From contig CAYSUN010000001.1 of assembly GCA_964434235.1 (NCBI GenBank), positions 1-64,000 on the forward strand: a stretch of DNA of 64,000 nt, read 5' to 3'. Position 1 is the first letter of the stretch. Each line of letters opens with the position of its first letter. The translations under genes were made by a program, and so were the position numbers. The DNA comes from JABMRF01 sp964434235. GTDB lineage: Bacteria; Patescibacteriota; Patescibacteriia; UBA11705; JABHMO01. The notes beneath the pieces are model-generated. The model had not been told where the DNA came from and searched no databases. It saw nothing but the letters and a program-made list of their open reading frames with translations. Below, piece after piece: positions 41,818 through 49,991 of the stretch.

Positions 41818-43866
41818 ATGAATTTAGAGACCAAAATAAGCGAATTAACTAGAGTCGGCAAAACAACTGGCTCACGATTAAAAAATCTCGGTTTGGAAAC
41901 TGTGGAAGATTTGATTTTTTATTTTCCTTTTCGTTATGAGGATTACAGTATTATTAAATCAATCAACAGTTTAATACCTGGTGAGCCGGTTACGGTTAAG
42001 GGTAAAATTCAACTAATTGCCAACCGGCGAAGTTGGCGCAAAAGAAAAATTATTACTGAGGCGTTAATTTCAGATGAAACTGAAACAGTGAAAATTATTT
42101 GGTTTAATCAACCATTTTTAACAAAATCATTGAAAGTCGGAGATGAAGTTTTCATTTCAGGTAAATTAGACGAAGACCGATTGCAATTTGTTAGTCCAGA
42201 TTATGAAAAAGTTCGAACAGAAAATATTCATACTGCTAGACTGGTGCCAGTTTATCATTTAACGCAAGGCGTAACCCAAAAGCAACTTCGCTTTTTGCTT
42301 AGTCAATGTCGTTCAGTTATGCAAAGTTTGCCAGAATATGTGCCTCAAGATATTTTGCAAAAATATAAATTTTTAGATTTAAATTCAGCTTTGTCAAATA
42401 TTCATTTCCCTGAAAACAAAAAAATTGCTGAGCAAGCTAAATTGCGTTTACAGTTTAATGAACTTTTTTTAATTCAGTTGGCTATTCAAAAGGAAAAACA
42501 ACTTTTGAAAGAAAGCAAAGCTTTGAAAATTAAATTTTTACAAAAACAAACTAAGGATTTTGTGGAATCTTTGCAATTTAAATTGACTGATGCGCAAAAA
42601 AAATGCTCTTGGGAAATTATTCAAGATTTAGAAAAAGATCGACCAATGAATCGTTTACTTGAAGGTGATGTTGGTTCTGGTAAAACAGTAGTTGTAACTC
42701 TTGGTATGTTGAACTGTATTTTGAACGGGTACAAAGTCGTATTGATGGCTCCGACAGAAATTTTAGCTGAGCAACATTACCAGACTTTGCGCAAGTTTTT
42801 TGTTAAACAAAAATTTAATTGTGCATTATTTACAGGTAGCAAAAGAGAGATCAATGGGGAAAAAATTAGTAAGATAAAAATTTTGGATATTTTAAAACAA
42901 GGTCAATTTGATCTTGTTATAGGCACTCAAGCTTTAATTCAGGCAGGCGTTGAAATAAAAGATTTAGGTTTGGTGGTGGTAGATGAACAGCATCGTTTTG
43001 GAGTGAGTCAAAGAAAGGCTTTGGTAAATAAGAGTCAAAAAAACGGCTATTTGCCTCATTTCCTTTCCATGACAGCTACACCGATTCCTAGAACTTTAGT
43101 TTTAACTTTGTATGGTGATTTGGATTTGTCTATAATCAATCAAATGCCAGCGGGACGAAAACCAATTTCAACTAAAGTTGTTTATGAAGGCGACCGTCAA
43201 AAAGCGTATGACTTTATAGGCCAGGAAATTAGTCACGGTCGCCAAGTTTTTGTTATTTGTCCACTGATTGATCCTAGTGATAAGGCGGGAACTAAATCAG
43301 TTAAACAAGAATTTGAAAGATTAGATAAAGATATTTTTCCTGATTTGAAAATCGGACTAATGCATGGCAAATTAAAATCAATTGATAAACAGTTGATAAT
43401 GCAAGAATTTGCTGAACATAAAATTGACATATTAGTTTCAACTTCAGTTATTGAAGTTGGTATTGATGTGCCCAATGCTTCCATTATGATGATTGAAGGT
43501 GCTGATCGATTTGGTTTGGCTCAATTGCATCAGTTTCGTGGACGGGTCGGACGAGGTGAACATCAATCTTATTGTTTTCTTTTTACTGATAATAATTCAC
43601 CACTGACAAAAAAAAGATTAAAATATTTAGAACAGTGTAAAGATGGATTTAAACTAGCGGAAATGGATTTACAACTTCGTGGACCTGGAGAAGTTTATGG
43701 CGTTCAACAATCAGGTTTGCCTGATTTAAGAATTGCCAGCTTAACAGATTTATCTTTAATTCAAAAAGCGCAAGAAGAAGCACGAATTTTATTACAAAAT
43801 GGTAATTTAAGTCAAAATTTACAAGTCGTGGTTGATAAGCAAAAAATCAGTTTGCATTTTGAATAG
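41818..43866 (+). CDS. recG: ATP-dependent DNA helicase RecG
   Basis: 682 aa, full length for RecG. The wedge/OB domain occupies ~1-200 (EDLIFYFPFRYEDYS, a family hallmark). The helicase core shows LLEGDVGSGKT (Walker A), VVDEQHRFGVSQR (DEQH box), SMTATPIPRT, and motif VI-like QLHQFRGRVGRGEHQSYCF. The end carries ELQLRGPGEVYG-type sequence (LRGPGEVYGVQQSG). It remodels stalled forks and branched DNA. It has no SD and is not linked to neighbours. Confidence 0.97.
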   Translation: MNLETKISELTRVGKTTGSRLKNLGLETVEDLIFYFPFRYEDYSIIKSINSLIPGEPVTVKGKIQLIANRRSWRKRKIITEALISDETETVKIIWFNQPFLTKSLKVGDEVFISGKLDEDRLQFVSPDYEKVRTENIHTARLVPVYHLTQGVTQKQLRFLLSQCRSVMQSLPEYVPQDILQKYKFLDLNSALSNIHFPENKKIAEQAKLRLQFNELFLIQLAIQKEKQLLKESKALKIKFLQKQTKDFVESLQFKLTDAQKKCSWEIIQDLEKDRPMNRLLEGDVGSGKTVVVTLGMLNCILNGYKVVLMAPTEILAEQHYQTLRKFFVKQKFNCALFTGSKREINGEKISKIKILDILKQGQFDLVIGTQALIQAGVEIKDLGLVVVDEQHRFGVSQRKALVNKSQKNGYLPHFLSMTATPIPRTLVLTLYGDLDLSIINQMPAGRKPISTKVVYEGDRQKAYDFIGQEISHGRQVFVICPLIDPSDKAGTKSVKQEFERLDKDIFPDLKIGLMHGKLKSIDKQLIMQEFAEHKIDILVSTSVIEVGIDVPNASIMMIEGADRFGLAQLHQFRGRVGRGEHQSYCFLFTDNNSPLTKKRLKYLEQCKDGFKLAEMDLQLRGPGEVYGVQQSGLPDLRIASLTDLSLIQKAQEEARILLQNGNLSQNLQVVVDKQKISLHFE

Positions 43867-43957
43867 ATTAGTAGTTGATGTTGACAGTGAGCAGGCATTT
43901 TGCTAAAGTTTTTCTTGATTGTTTGATAGTAGTTTAATTGACTAGGAGGATCAATAA

Positions 43958-44338
43958 ATGGAAAGCGTAAGGGATAAAAAATGCCCACACTGTGCTCGCT
44001 TGATCCAAATTGAACAAAATCAAACTAAATTTTTTCTTGATGAATTTTGGCATTCTGAATGTTTAATTCGCTATGCACTAAGTCAGATTGCTCAGTCTTT
44101 TGGTCATAAAATTGAGATTATCGGTTTTCTTATGGGCATTAGAGGTAATTATACTAAGTTTGAAAGAGCTTTATTGGTTATTTGGGTGAAAATTGCAAAG
44201 CAAGAAAATACTGATTTTGAAGTTCGAGAGTTAGTTCGAGATTTGTTAGTCCATTTATTCCAATACACGCCAGAAGAATTAACTAATACTTATTGGTCTG
44301 GTAGTGTTGTTTCAATTTACAAGGTAATGTCTGCTTAA
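43958..44338 (+). CDS. Small unknown protein with zinc-binding motif
   Basis: 126 aa. CPHC (residues 9-12) and HSEC (33-36) near the N-terminus look like a four-ligand zinc site. The rest is helical (LALSQIAQSFGHK-type and VRELVRDLLVHLFQYTPEEL). A very strong SD (TAGGAGGATC) lies before the ATG and a terminator just after the stop. In style it belongs with the other SD-led small genes of the window. Function unknown. Confidence 0.6.
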   Translation: MESVRDKKCPHCARLIQIEQNQTKFFLDEFWHSECLIRYALSQIAQSFGHKIEIIGFLMGIRGNYTKFERALLVIWVKIAKQENTDFEVRELVRDLLVHLFQYTPEELTNTYWSGSVVSIYKVMSA

Positions 44339-44346
44339 AAAATAAA

Positions 44347-44380
44347 ACTGATCGCAATCTGGCGGTCAGTCTTTTTTTTT
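44347..44380. terminator. Terminator between convergent genes
   Basis: ACTGATCGC and GCGGTCAGT pair over 9 bp (one T-G) with an A-run before and nine T after, so both strands are served. Confidence 0.88.
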
Positions 44381-44385
44381 GTAAT

Positions 44386-45321
44386 TTATTCTTGTGTGAT
44401 TTTTGCTAATTGATCAGGAAAGTTTTGATAAATTAAATTTATTGCTTTAATGGCTATTGTTCTTAGCGTTTTTCGGTCATTGTTTTTTTTGCAGTTCTCA
44501 AGTTGGCTATTAAATTCATCAACCAAAGCATCAATTTCTTTGACCATGTCTGGGTTACTCAATTGAATTATTTTTTCTGCAACTGATGATAAACCATTTC
44601 TAGCAAAATATTTTTGGTAATGGGGAATTGGACTTATTTTTTGAAATATATCATCAGCAACATCATCATCAGTTAAATGTAAACAACCCCAAGCATTAAA
44701 ATAATCTGGATTAAGTGTGTAGTTTGCTCTTTCCATTTCTTCTTTTACTCGCAAACTATCACGTTTAAGTTTTTTTTGTATTAATTTCTGATCATCATTA
44801 GCAAAAGGAAAATCCTTTCTTTCAAAAGTTTCAGGATCAACATAGTTTGGCCCATATATAAGCAGTTTTGCTTGATTAGCAATATCAAGTAATGGTTGAA
44901 TAATCTGTTTTTGTTGACAAATAGGTAGGAGTTCGTTGAATTTATCAGCTAAGCGGTCAAATTCTTTTATAGCGTCAGGATGGCTGAGAATTTTTAATGT
45001 ATTAGCATAATCGTTATCTCTGTAAGCGTGCGGTCGGCGATAGCTTTCAATATAGTGAAAAACTGGTTTTACTTTGTTTAAATATTGCAAACCATCTTTT
45101 AGTAGACCTATATTTCCTGCCCAAACATTGAATGAATCACTTAATAAGCCGGTTTCTGAAGTTTTCATTCCTTCCACAAGTCTTAGTCTATATTCTCGAC
45201 GTTCTTCAGCGTCAGATTTGAATTTAATCATTTCTCCAGAGTCTGGAGAAACAAGACCCTCCAAAGAAGAATCTTCTTTAGAGGTTTGGGGTTGATCTTT
45301 TTTCCTAAAAGGGTTGAACAT
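44386..45321 (-). CDS. Unknown soluble protein, 311 aa
   Basis: No domain recognised. A hydrophilic N-terminus (~1-60) is followed by two similar helical halves: SDSFNVWAGNIGLLKDGLQY at ~61-80 and NPDYFNAWGCLHLTDDDVAD at ~205-224, each followed by PxxHYxxxxxR/N, a LS-(H/N)PD segment (LSHPDAIKEFD and LSNPDMVKEID) and a FNxxLxxC helix. It is thus an internal duplication. There is no signal peptide. It lies 13 bases downstream of the Nudix gene, likely the same transcript. Confidence 0.65.
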   Translation of the reverse strand: MFNPFRKKDQPQTSKEDSSLEGLVSPDSGEMIKFKSDAEERREYRLRLVEGMKTSETGLLSDSFNVWAGNIGLLKDGLQYLNKVKPVFHYIESYRRPHAYRDNDYANTLKILSHPDAIKEFDRLADKFNELLPICQQKQIIQPLLDIANQAKLLIYGPNYVDPETFERKDFPFANDDQKLIQKKLKRDSLRVKEEMERANYTLNPDYFNAWGCLHLTDDDVADDIFQKISPIPHYQKYFARNGLSSVAEKIIQLSNPDMVKEIDALVDEFNSQLENCKKNNDRKTLRTIAIKAINLIYQNFPDQLAKITQE

Positions 45322-45334
45322 ATTTATAGTAAAT

Positions 45335-45955
45335 TTATGAGTTGGCTGATTTATCTAATTTATGAATAATATCATCAGCAATTTTTTGATCAATAGGCAT
45401 GTTTAAGAGTTTTTTTAAATCTTTTTTAGGTACTAGGCTAACTGTCCAAACTTCTTCAACTTCGCCATCTTTTCTGTGAAAATCTGCTTGAGTTGGTGTT
45501 CCTCCAATTCTTTTGGCCAAATAATATCGTGTTAACGTTGTGGTTTTTGTATAGTCACCTAAATAACCGGTGATTTCGGTAAGTAAACCAGTTTCTTCCA
45601 AAGCTTCCTTAACGGCCGTTTGCTGTAAGGTTAAAGTCGGTTCAATTCTGCCTTTGGGAAAGGTGTGTTCATATCCGCCAAAATGATTACTTGGTTCATA
45701 TATCCAAATTCTGCCATCTGGTTCCTCAATAATTACGCCAGTAGATTTTTTTAAATAACTGTTTGGAGGCAATTTAAATTCCGGTTCTTGGTTTTTTAGA
45801 TCAACATCTGGTATATTTGCGAACTCTGGAGCTTCTTTTATACTTTCAAATTTAACGTCGTTAATTTCTAATCCTTCGCAAAAAGTTGTTTTTGAAAAAT
45901 TAACTATTTCATTCGGATCTTTTAGTGGATCTTGTTCTTGTTCAAATTTAAACAT
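45335..45955 (-). CDS. NUDIX hydrolase
   Basis: 206 aa. The Nudix box reads GRIEPTLTLQQTAVKEALEE followed by TGLL, so the helix residues K-E-A-x-E-E-x-G are kept, but the first Glu of the box is Leu and the Arg is Lys. The fold is supported by TGVIIEEPDGRIWIYEPSNH before and YYLAKRIGG after. A ~65-residue acidic N-terminal extension is of unknown role. It hydrolyses a nucleoside diphosphate-X compound; the substrate is not evident. Confidence 0.85.
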   Translation of the reverse strand: MFKFEQEQDPLKDPNEIVNFSKTTFCEGLEINDVKFESIKEAPEFANIPDVDLKNQEPEFKLPPNSYLKKSTGVIIEEPDGRIWIYEPSNHFGGYEHTFPKGRIEPTLTLQQTAVKEALEETGLLTEITGYLGDYTKTTTLTRYYLAKRIGGTPTQADFHRKDGEVEEVWTVSLVPKKDLKKLLNMPIDQKIADDIIHKLDKSANS

Positions 45956-46061
45956 ATCTTTTGGTTTAATTGCAGTTATATTAATTTCAATAATTGATTA
46001 ACTTCTGTAACTTGAATAGTGCCAATTATTTAGAGTGGATTGAAAAGTTTTAACAGAAGTA

Positions 46062-47228
46062 CTATTTCTTAATTTTTTTTATAAAATAATAAAACGAACT
46101 TAAAATCGGAATATTTAGGGCAATTGTGAAAATTAATAATAGTAAGAGTATTATTAAGTCTGGGATGTTTTCGACATTTAATTTAACCCATAGTGGTACA
46201 GTAATATTCGTTGCATAAAAAAGGTGAAGGTATGTTGGAATAAATATTACGGTAATAATAATTATTAAACTATTTAGCTGACCTAAAAGTATTTTTGAAA
46301 TATCTTTATCAACTATCGTTGATTTTAAATATTTTAGAAAATTGTTTTTATTTTTCTCAAACTTTTCCTCTAATAAATTATAGGTTTTTTGCGAACTGTC
46401 AATTATAAAACCGATTGGTGCTAATGTTAATATAAGTAGAAAAATATTTTGTAATTTCAATTCTTGAATTAAAGAAAAATATAAACTGGTCGAGATATTG
46501 CTTATTACACCGAGTGGCTTATACAGTATTATTACAATAGAAAAAACAATGACTGAAAAGAAAATAGTTAAGATATTACCAAGAAATGAAAATATTGATT
46601 TTTTGTTCAGCCCAAAATTTATGAAAGTATAAATACCAATAAAAATAATTGCACTGAACAAACTTAATAACAAAATATTTGAATTGTTAATTGCCATCGG
46701 TAGTGTATACGTGAAAAGTATTGTCAAAATAATGATACTACTAGCAAAAATTTTCCAACTTTTTTTATATAACAAAACAAATAATAAAAATAATATTATT
46801 AAAATAGCTTTCAGAATAATGGGGGAGCGGTATTTACTAATTATTTGATAATTTTCAAATGAGTAATTATTTTTTGTTAAAATTAATTTGTCTCTAGTTT
46901 GAAATCGTTCAAAAACAGAATCAACTTGATTTTTATAATGGCTTACTCCAATGAGTTGATTTTTGTTTTCTCCAGATTTTATTTTGACTTCAAATTCTTG
47001 AAAAATAGCTAAGGGGTCTAAATATTCATCATATTCTTCAAAGTTTTCTGCGATAATTTCAGTTATTTCTCCAATGAAATAAGTTTCTTTTAGTTGAGTA
47101 TCATTAGCAATATTTTGCTCTTCAAGTATATTTTCAGAATCTACCGTTGTTTCTTGAGCTATGGCAACATGGCCAATAAAAAAGAATATTAACAAAATAA
47201 TGATTATTTTTGAGTACTTACTTTTCAT
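46062..47228 (-). CDS. YibE/F-like membrane protein
   Basis: 388 aa. Signal peptide (1-24), an extracytoplasmic beta-rich domain (~45-125) with QEFEVKIKSGENKNQLIGVS and FERFQTRDKLILTK as in YibE/F proteins, then about seven membrane helices. YibE/F proteins are integral membrane proteins of unclear role. The usual later motifs are weak here, so this is a divergent or partial match. Two bases separate it from radA on the same strand. Confidence 0.6.
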   Translation of the reverse strand: MKSKYSKIIIILLIFFFIGHVAIAQETTVDSENILEEQNIANDTQLKETYFIGEITEIIAENFEEYDEYLDPLAIFQEFEVKIKSGENKNQLIGVSHYKNQVDSVFERFQTRDKLILTKNNYSFENYQIISKYRSPIILKAILIILFLLFVLLYKKSWKIFASSIIILTILFTYTLPMAINNSNILLLSLFSAIIFIGIYTFINFGLNKKSIFSFLGNILTIFFSVIVFSIVIILYKPLGVISNISTSLYFSLIQELKLQNIFLLILTLAPIGFIIDSSQKTYNLLEEKFEKNKNNFLKYLKSTIVDKDISKILLGQLNSLIIIITVIFIPTYLHLFYATNITVPLWVKLNVENIPDLIILLLLLIFTIALNIPILSSFYYFIKKIKK

Positions 47229-47230
47229 AA

Positions 47231-48562
47231 TTATAATAAATTTAATAATTGATTAACTTCTGTAACTTGAATAGAATTATTTTGTTTTTTAGGAATTATA
47301 ATATTTTTAAATCCTAATTTTTTAGCTTCCTGAACTCTTTTTTCTAAATTGATAACCGACCGAACTTCACCACCAAGTCCAATTTCACCTATGGCAATAG
47401 TATCTTTGCTAATGGGTTTATTTCTGAAAGCTGAAATAATAGCGAGAGCAACAGCTAGATCAATAGCTGGTTCAGTTACTTTTAATCCGCCGACAATATT
47501 TAAATGAATATCTTGATTGTTTAGATTGATATTCGCTCTTTTGAATAAAACGGCTGAAAGCATTTGCAATCTATTTTGATCGTAGCCCGACGTTTTTCTT
47601 TGCGGATAACCAAAAATAGTTGGAGTGACCAGAGCTTGGACTTCAATCAGAAAAGCTCGAGTACCTTCCATAAAACAGGAAGTTACAGTTCCAGGTGTGA
47701 TATTTGTTTCATTGGAAAGGAATGCTTTTGTTGGATCTTTTACTTCAGCTAAACCTTTGTCCGTCATTTCAAAAACCCCGATTTCATTAGTTGAGCCAAA
47801 ACGATTTTTACTACTTCGAAGTAATCGGAAACCGTGTAATTTATCTCCTTCCAAGTATAAAACTGTGTCAACTAAATGTTCTAATGTTTTTGGGCCAGCC
47901 ACCGAGCCATCTTTAGTAACGTGCCCAGTAATTAAAATTGGGATGTTGTTTTGTTTGGCTGTTTGCAAAAGTTTAACGGTGCAAGCTCGTATTTGGCTAA
48001 CATTGCCTGATTCAGAATCAACATCTGATGAATAAACAGTTTGAATTGAGTCAATTATTGCGATGCTGGGGTTGATTGTTTTTATAGCCACGCAAACTTC
48101 TTCAATGTTTGTTTCACTTAAAAATTTTAAATTGATAGGTTTATAACCCAGTCGATCAATTCGAAGTTTTATTTGGCTGGCAGACTCTTCACCTGAAATA
48201 TAAAGCAGGGGAGCGTTTTGATTTTCTAGACTTTGCAATATTTGTAGAACTAGAGTTGATTTTCCGATACCTGGTTCGCCACCGAGAAGAGTAATGCTTC
48301 CTTTGACAATTCCACCACCAAAGATTTGATCAATTTCTACTAAATTGGTTTTCATTCTTTCAAAGTGTTCAAGTTTAATGTCGTTAAAATCAGTTAATTT
48401 CCCAGAGTCAAATTGTAGTTCTTGTTTTTTTGATTTTTTGATTTTTTGATTTACTGACTCTTGAATTGTTCCCCAAGCACCACACTCAAGACAGCGTCCT
48501 GACCACTTAGGAAACTGTGCATCGCATTTTGAACAGGTGAAGATTGTTTTAATTTGAGCCAT
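47231..48562 (-). CDS. radA: DNA repair protein RadA
   Basis: 443 aa, full length. N-terminal zinc finger CSKCDAQFPKWSGRCLECGAW (Cys at 10, 13, 24, 27), RecA-like core with GGEPGIGKST (Walker A, ~89-98), ILITGHVTKDGSVAGPKTLE, the RadA-specific SSKNRFG, and a C-terminal Lon-like domain (DLAVALAIISAFRNKPI, AIGEIGLGGEVR). It processes branched recombination intermediates and is needed for transformation in some bacteria. Confidence 0.97.
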   Translation of the reverse strand: MAQIKTIFTCSKCDAQFPKWSGRCLECGAWGTIQESVNQKIKKSKKQELQFDSGKLTDFNDIKLEHFERMKTNLVEIDQIFGGGIVKGSITLLGGEPGIGKSTLVLQILQSLENQNAPLLYISGEESASQIKLRIDRLGYKPINLKFLSETNIEEVCVAIKTINPSIAIIDSIQTVYSSDVDSESGNVSQIRACTVKLLQTAKQNNIPILITGHVTKDGSVAGPKTLEHLVDTVLYLEGDKLHGFRLLRSSKNRFGSTNEIGVFEMTDKGLAEVKDPTKAFLSNETNITPGTVTSCFMEGTRAFLIEVQALVTPTIFGYPQRKTSGYDQNRLQMLSAVLFKRANINLNNQDIHLNIVGGLKVTEPAIDLAVALAIISAFRNKPISKDTIAIGEIGLGGEVRSVINLEKRVQEAKKLGFKNIIIPKKQNNSIQVTEVNQLLNLL

Positions 48563-48576
48563 TTTATTAAATAAAA

Positions 48577-49950
48577 TTATTTAATGGTAATTGGACAAGT
48601 CCCTGCACCAGGCACAGCTTGAAATAATTTCTCAGCATGGTATTTGTCAATTATTCTTTGTTTTCCAGCTTTTCGAACTGAAACAGCTTTACCAGCCCCA
48701 AACATTTCACCACCAATCGCAGCTTCTTCTAGATTTTTATAATTACCACCAGTCCATTTGCTATTTTGATAACCGCCATCACCAGCAGTACATTCTGACT
48801 TACCTTTATCAAAAGCATTTTCTTTGCAACGTTTGACAATTAATTGTTTCCAAGATTCAGTTAGTCCTTTTTCAATATTTGTACCACCATTACAACCTCC
48901 AAGTTTAAGTGTGTTACCAAGACTGGCCGTTCCACTGTTGTGATAAAGATAAAGTAAAGTGGCAATATCAGAATCACTTAATTTACTAAGATCGCCTTTA
49001 CAAATAGTATTAATCTTTTTTATGGCGAGCATAGTCATGCCAGTTACACCCATTACCTGAACTTTATCTAAAATAAGGCGTGAATCATTTTTTAGTATAG
49101 GACTAGTTGATACCCCGATTTGGTTTAAGTAATAGGCAGTATCTGCCCCGCCTGTCCAGCCTTTCATTGACGCTGTCCAAGTGTCATATTTGAATTGGTA
49201 CAAACCTTTGAAACAAGCACAATTTACTAATCCAGGTCTAAAGCCAGATTCATGTTCACACATTCCCACTAGAATATTATAATTGAAGTTACCGCAAGCA
49301 GCAAAGTCTTTCATGAGTTGAACTAGTGAGTTTTTGTCTGGATGAGGATCACTATTTGTTGGCACACCGCAGTATTCAAGAACTGAGTTTTTAGGGGCAG
49401 GACATTTACCACCTGATCCACCACTTATCCAGCCTTCTCCATCTGCTTTTTCCGCATAAACTGGATCTATGTTAAAATCCAGTGGAATGTTTTCAATTAA
49501 AGTGGTTTTTAGATTGGTTAAATTTGGATTAATTGTGTTCAAAATAATGTTTGTAATTAATAAAATTACTAAACCTAATAAAGCGCTGGTCATCATTGAT
49601 TTTGATTTTTGTATACCTGCTGGATAAGCACCAGCTAAAACATAAAAAAGTCCACCAATCATAAAGACAAGAGTCGCCACAATAGAGCCCAAAATTATAC
49701 CATAATTGTAAATACCAACTAGATATTCAACAATCCAAGGTGATGAAGAAAATTTTCCTCCTTCAACCATAACTTTTGATAAAGATGGCATGTTGGGAAT
49801 TGGAATGCTGATTTTAGGTTGAATGGCTTCTTTTGCTTTACTTTCTGATGTGGTTGTTGCGCTTTGTGCAGAAACAGAAGGAACCAAACAAATGCTAACG
49901 AGAAGACAGGTTAGGCTAAATAAGAATAAAATTTTAGTTTTATTTCTCAT
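48577..49950 (-). CDS. VirB2-like two-helix domain fused to a lytic transglycosylase
   Basis: 457 aa. Signal peptide (1-28, VSA cleavage), then two membrane helices at ~75-105 and ~118-145 with YNYGIILGSIVATLVFMIGG and NIILNTINPNLTNLKTTLIE, a VirB2/TrbC-like pilin arrangement. A Cys-rich SLT-type domain follows (~190-420): the catalytic Glu lies in CEHESGFRP (~232-240), with GLYQFKYDTW and LLYLYHNSG further on. It would place a wall-cutting enzyme at the base of a secretion channel. The next upstream gene has nearly the same N-terminal part. It is 14 bases from radA. Confidence 0.82.
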   Translation of the reverse strand: MRNKTKILFLFSLTCLLVSICLVPSVSAQSATTTSESKAKEAIQPKISIPIPNMPSLSKVMVEGGKFSSSPWIVEYLVGIYNYGIILGSIVATLVFMIGGLFYVLAGAYPAGIQKSKSMMTSALLGLVILLITNIILNTINPNLTNLKTTLIENIPLDFNIDPVYAEKADGEGWISGGSGGKCPAPKNSVLEYCGVPTNSDPHPDKNSLVQLMKDFAACGNFNYNILVGMCEHESGFRPGLVNCACFKGLYQFKYDTWTASMKGWTGGADTAYYLNQIGVSTSPILKNDSRLILDKVQVMGVTGMTMLAIKKINTICKGDLSKLSDSDIATLLYLYHNSGTASLGNTLKLGGCNGGTNIEKGLTESWKQLIVKRCKENAFDKGKSECTAGDGGYQNSKWTGGNYKNLEEAAIGGEMFGAGKAVSVRKAGKQRIIDKYHAEKLFQAVPGAGTCPITIK

Positions 49951-49991
49951 GTGTTCTGATAATAATAAAATTTATAAACTTTGTTTTTGAA

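Noticed and set aside
47564..48035. Plus-strand ORFs of 62 and 136 aa
   Set aside because: Antisense to radA, a well-supported housekeeping gene.
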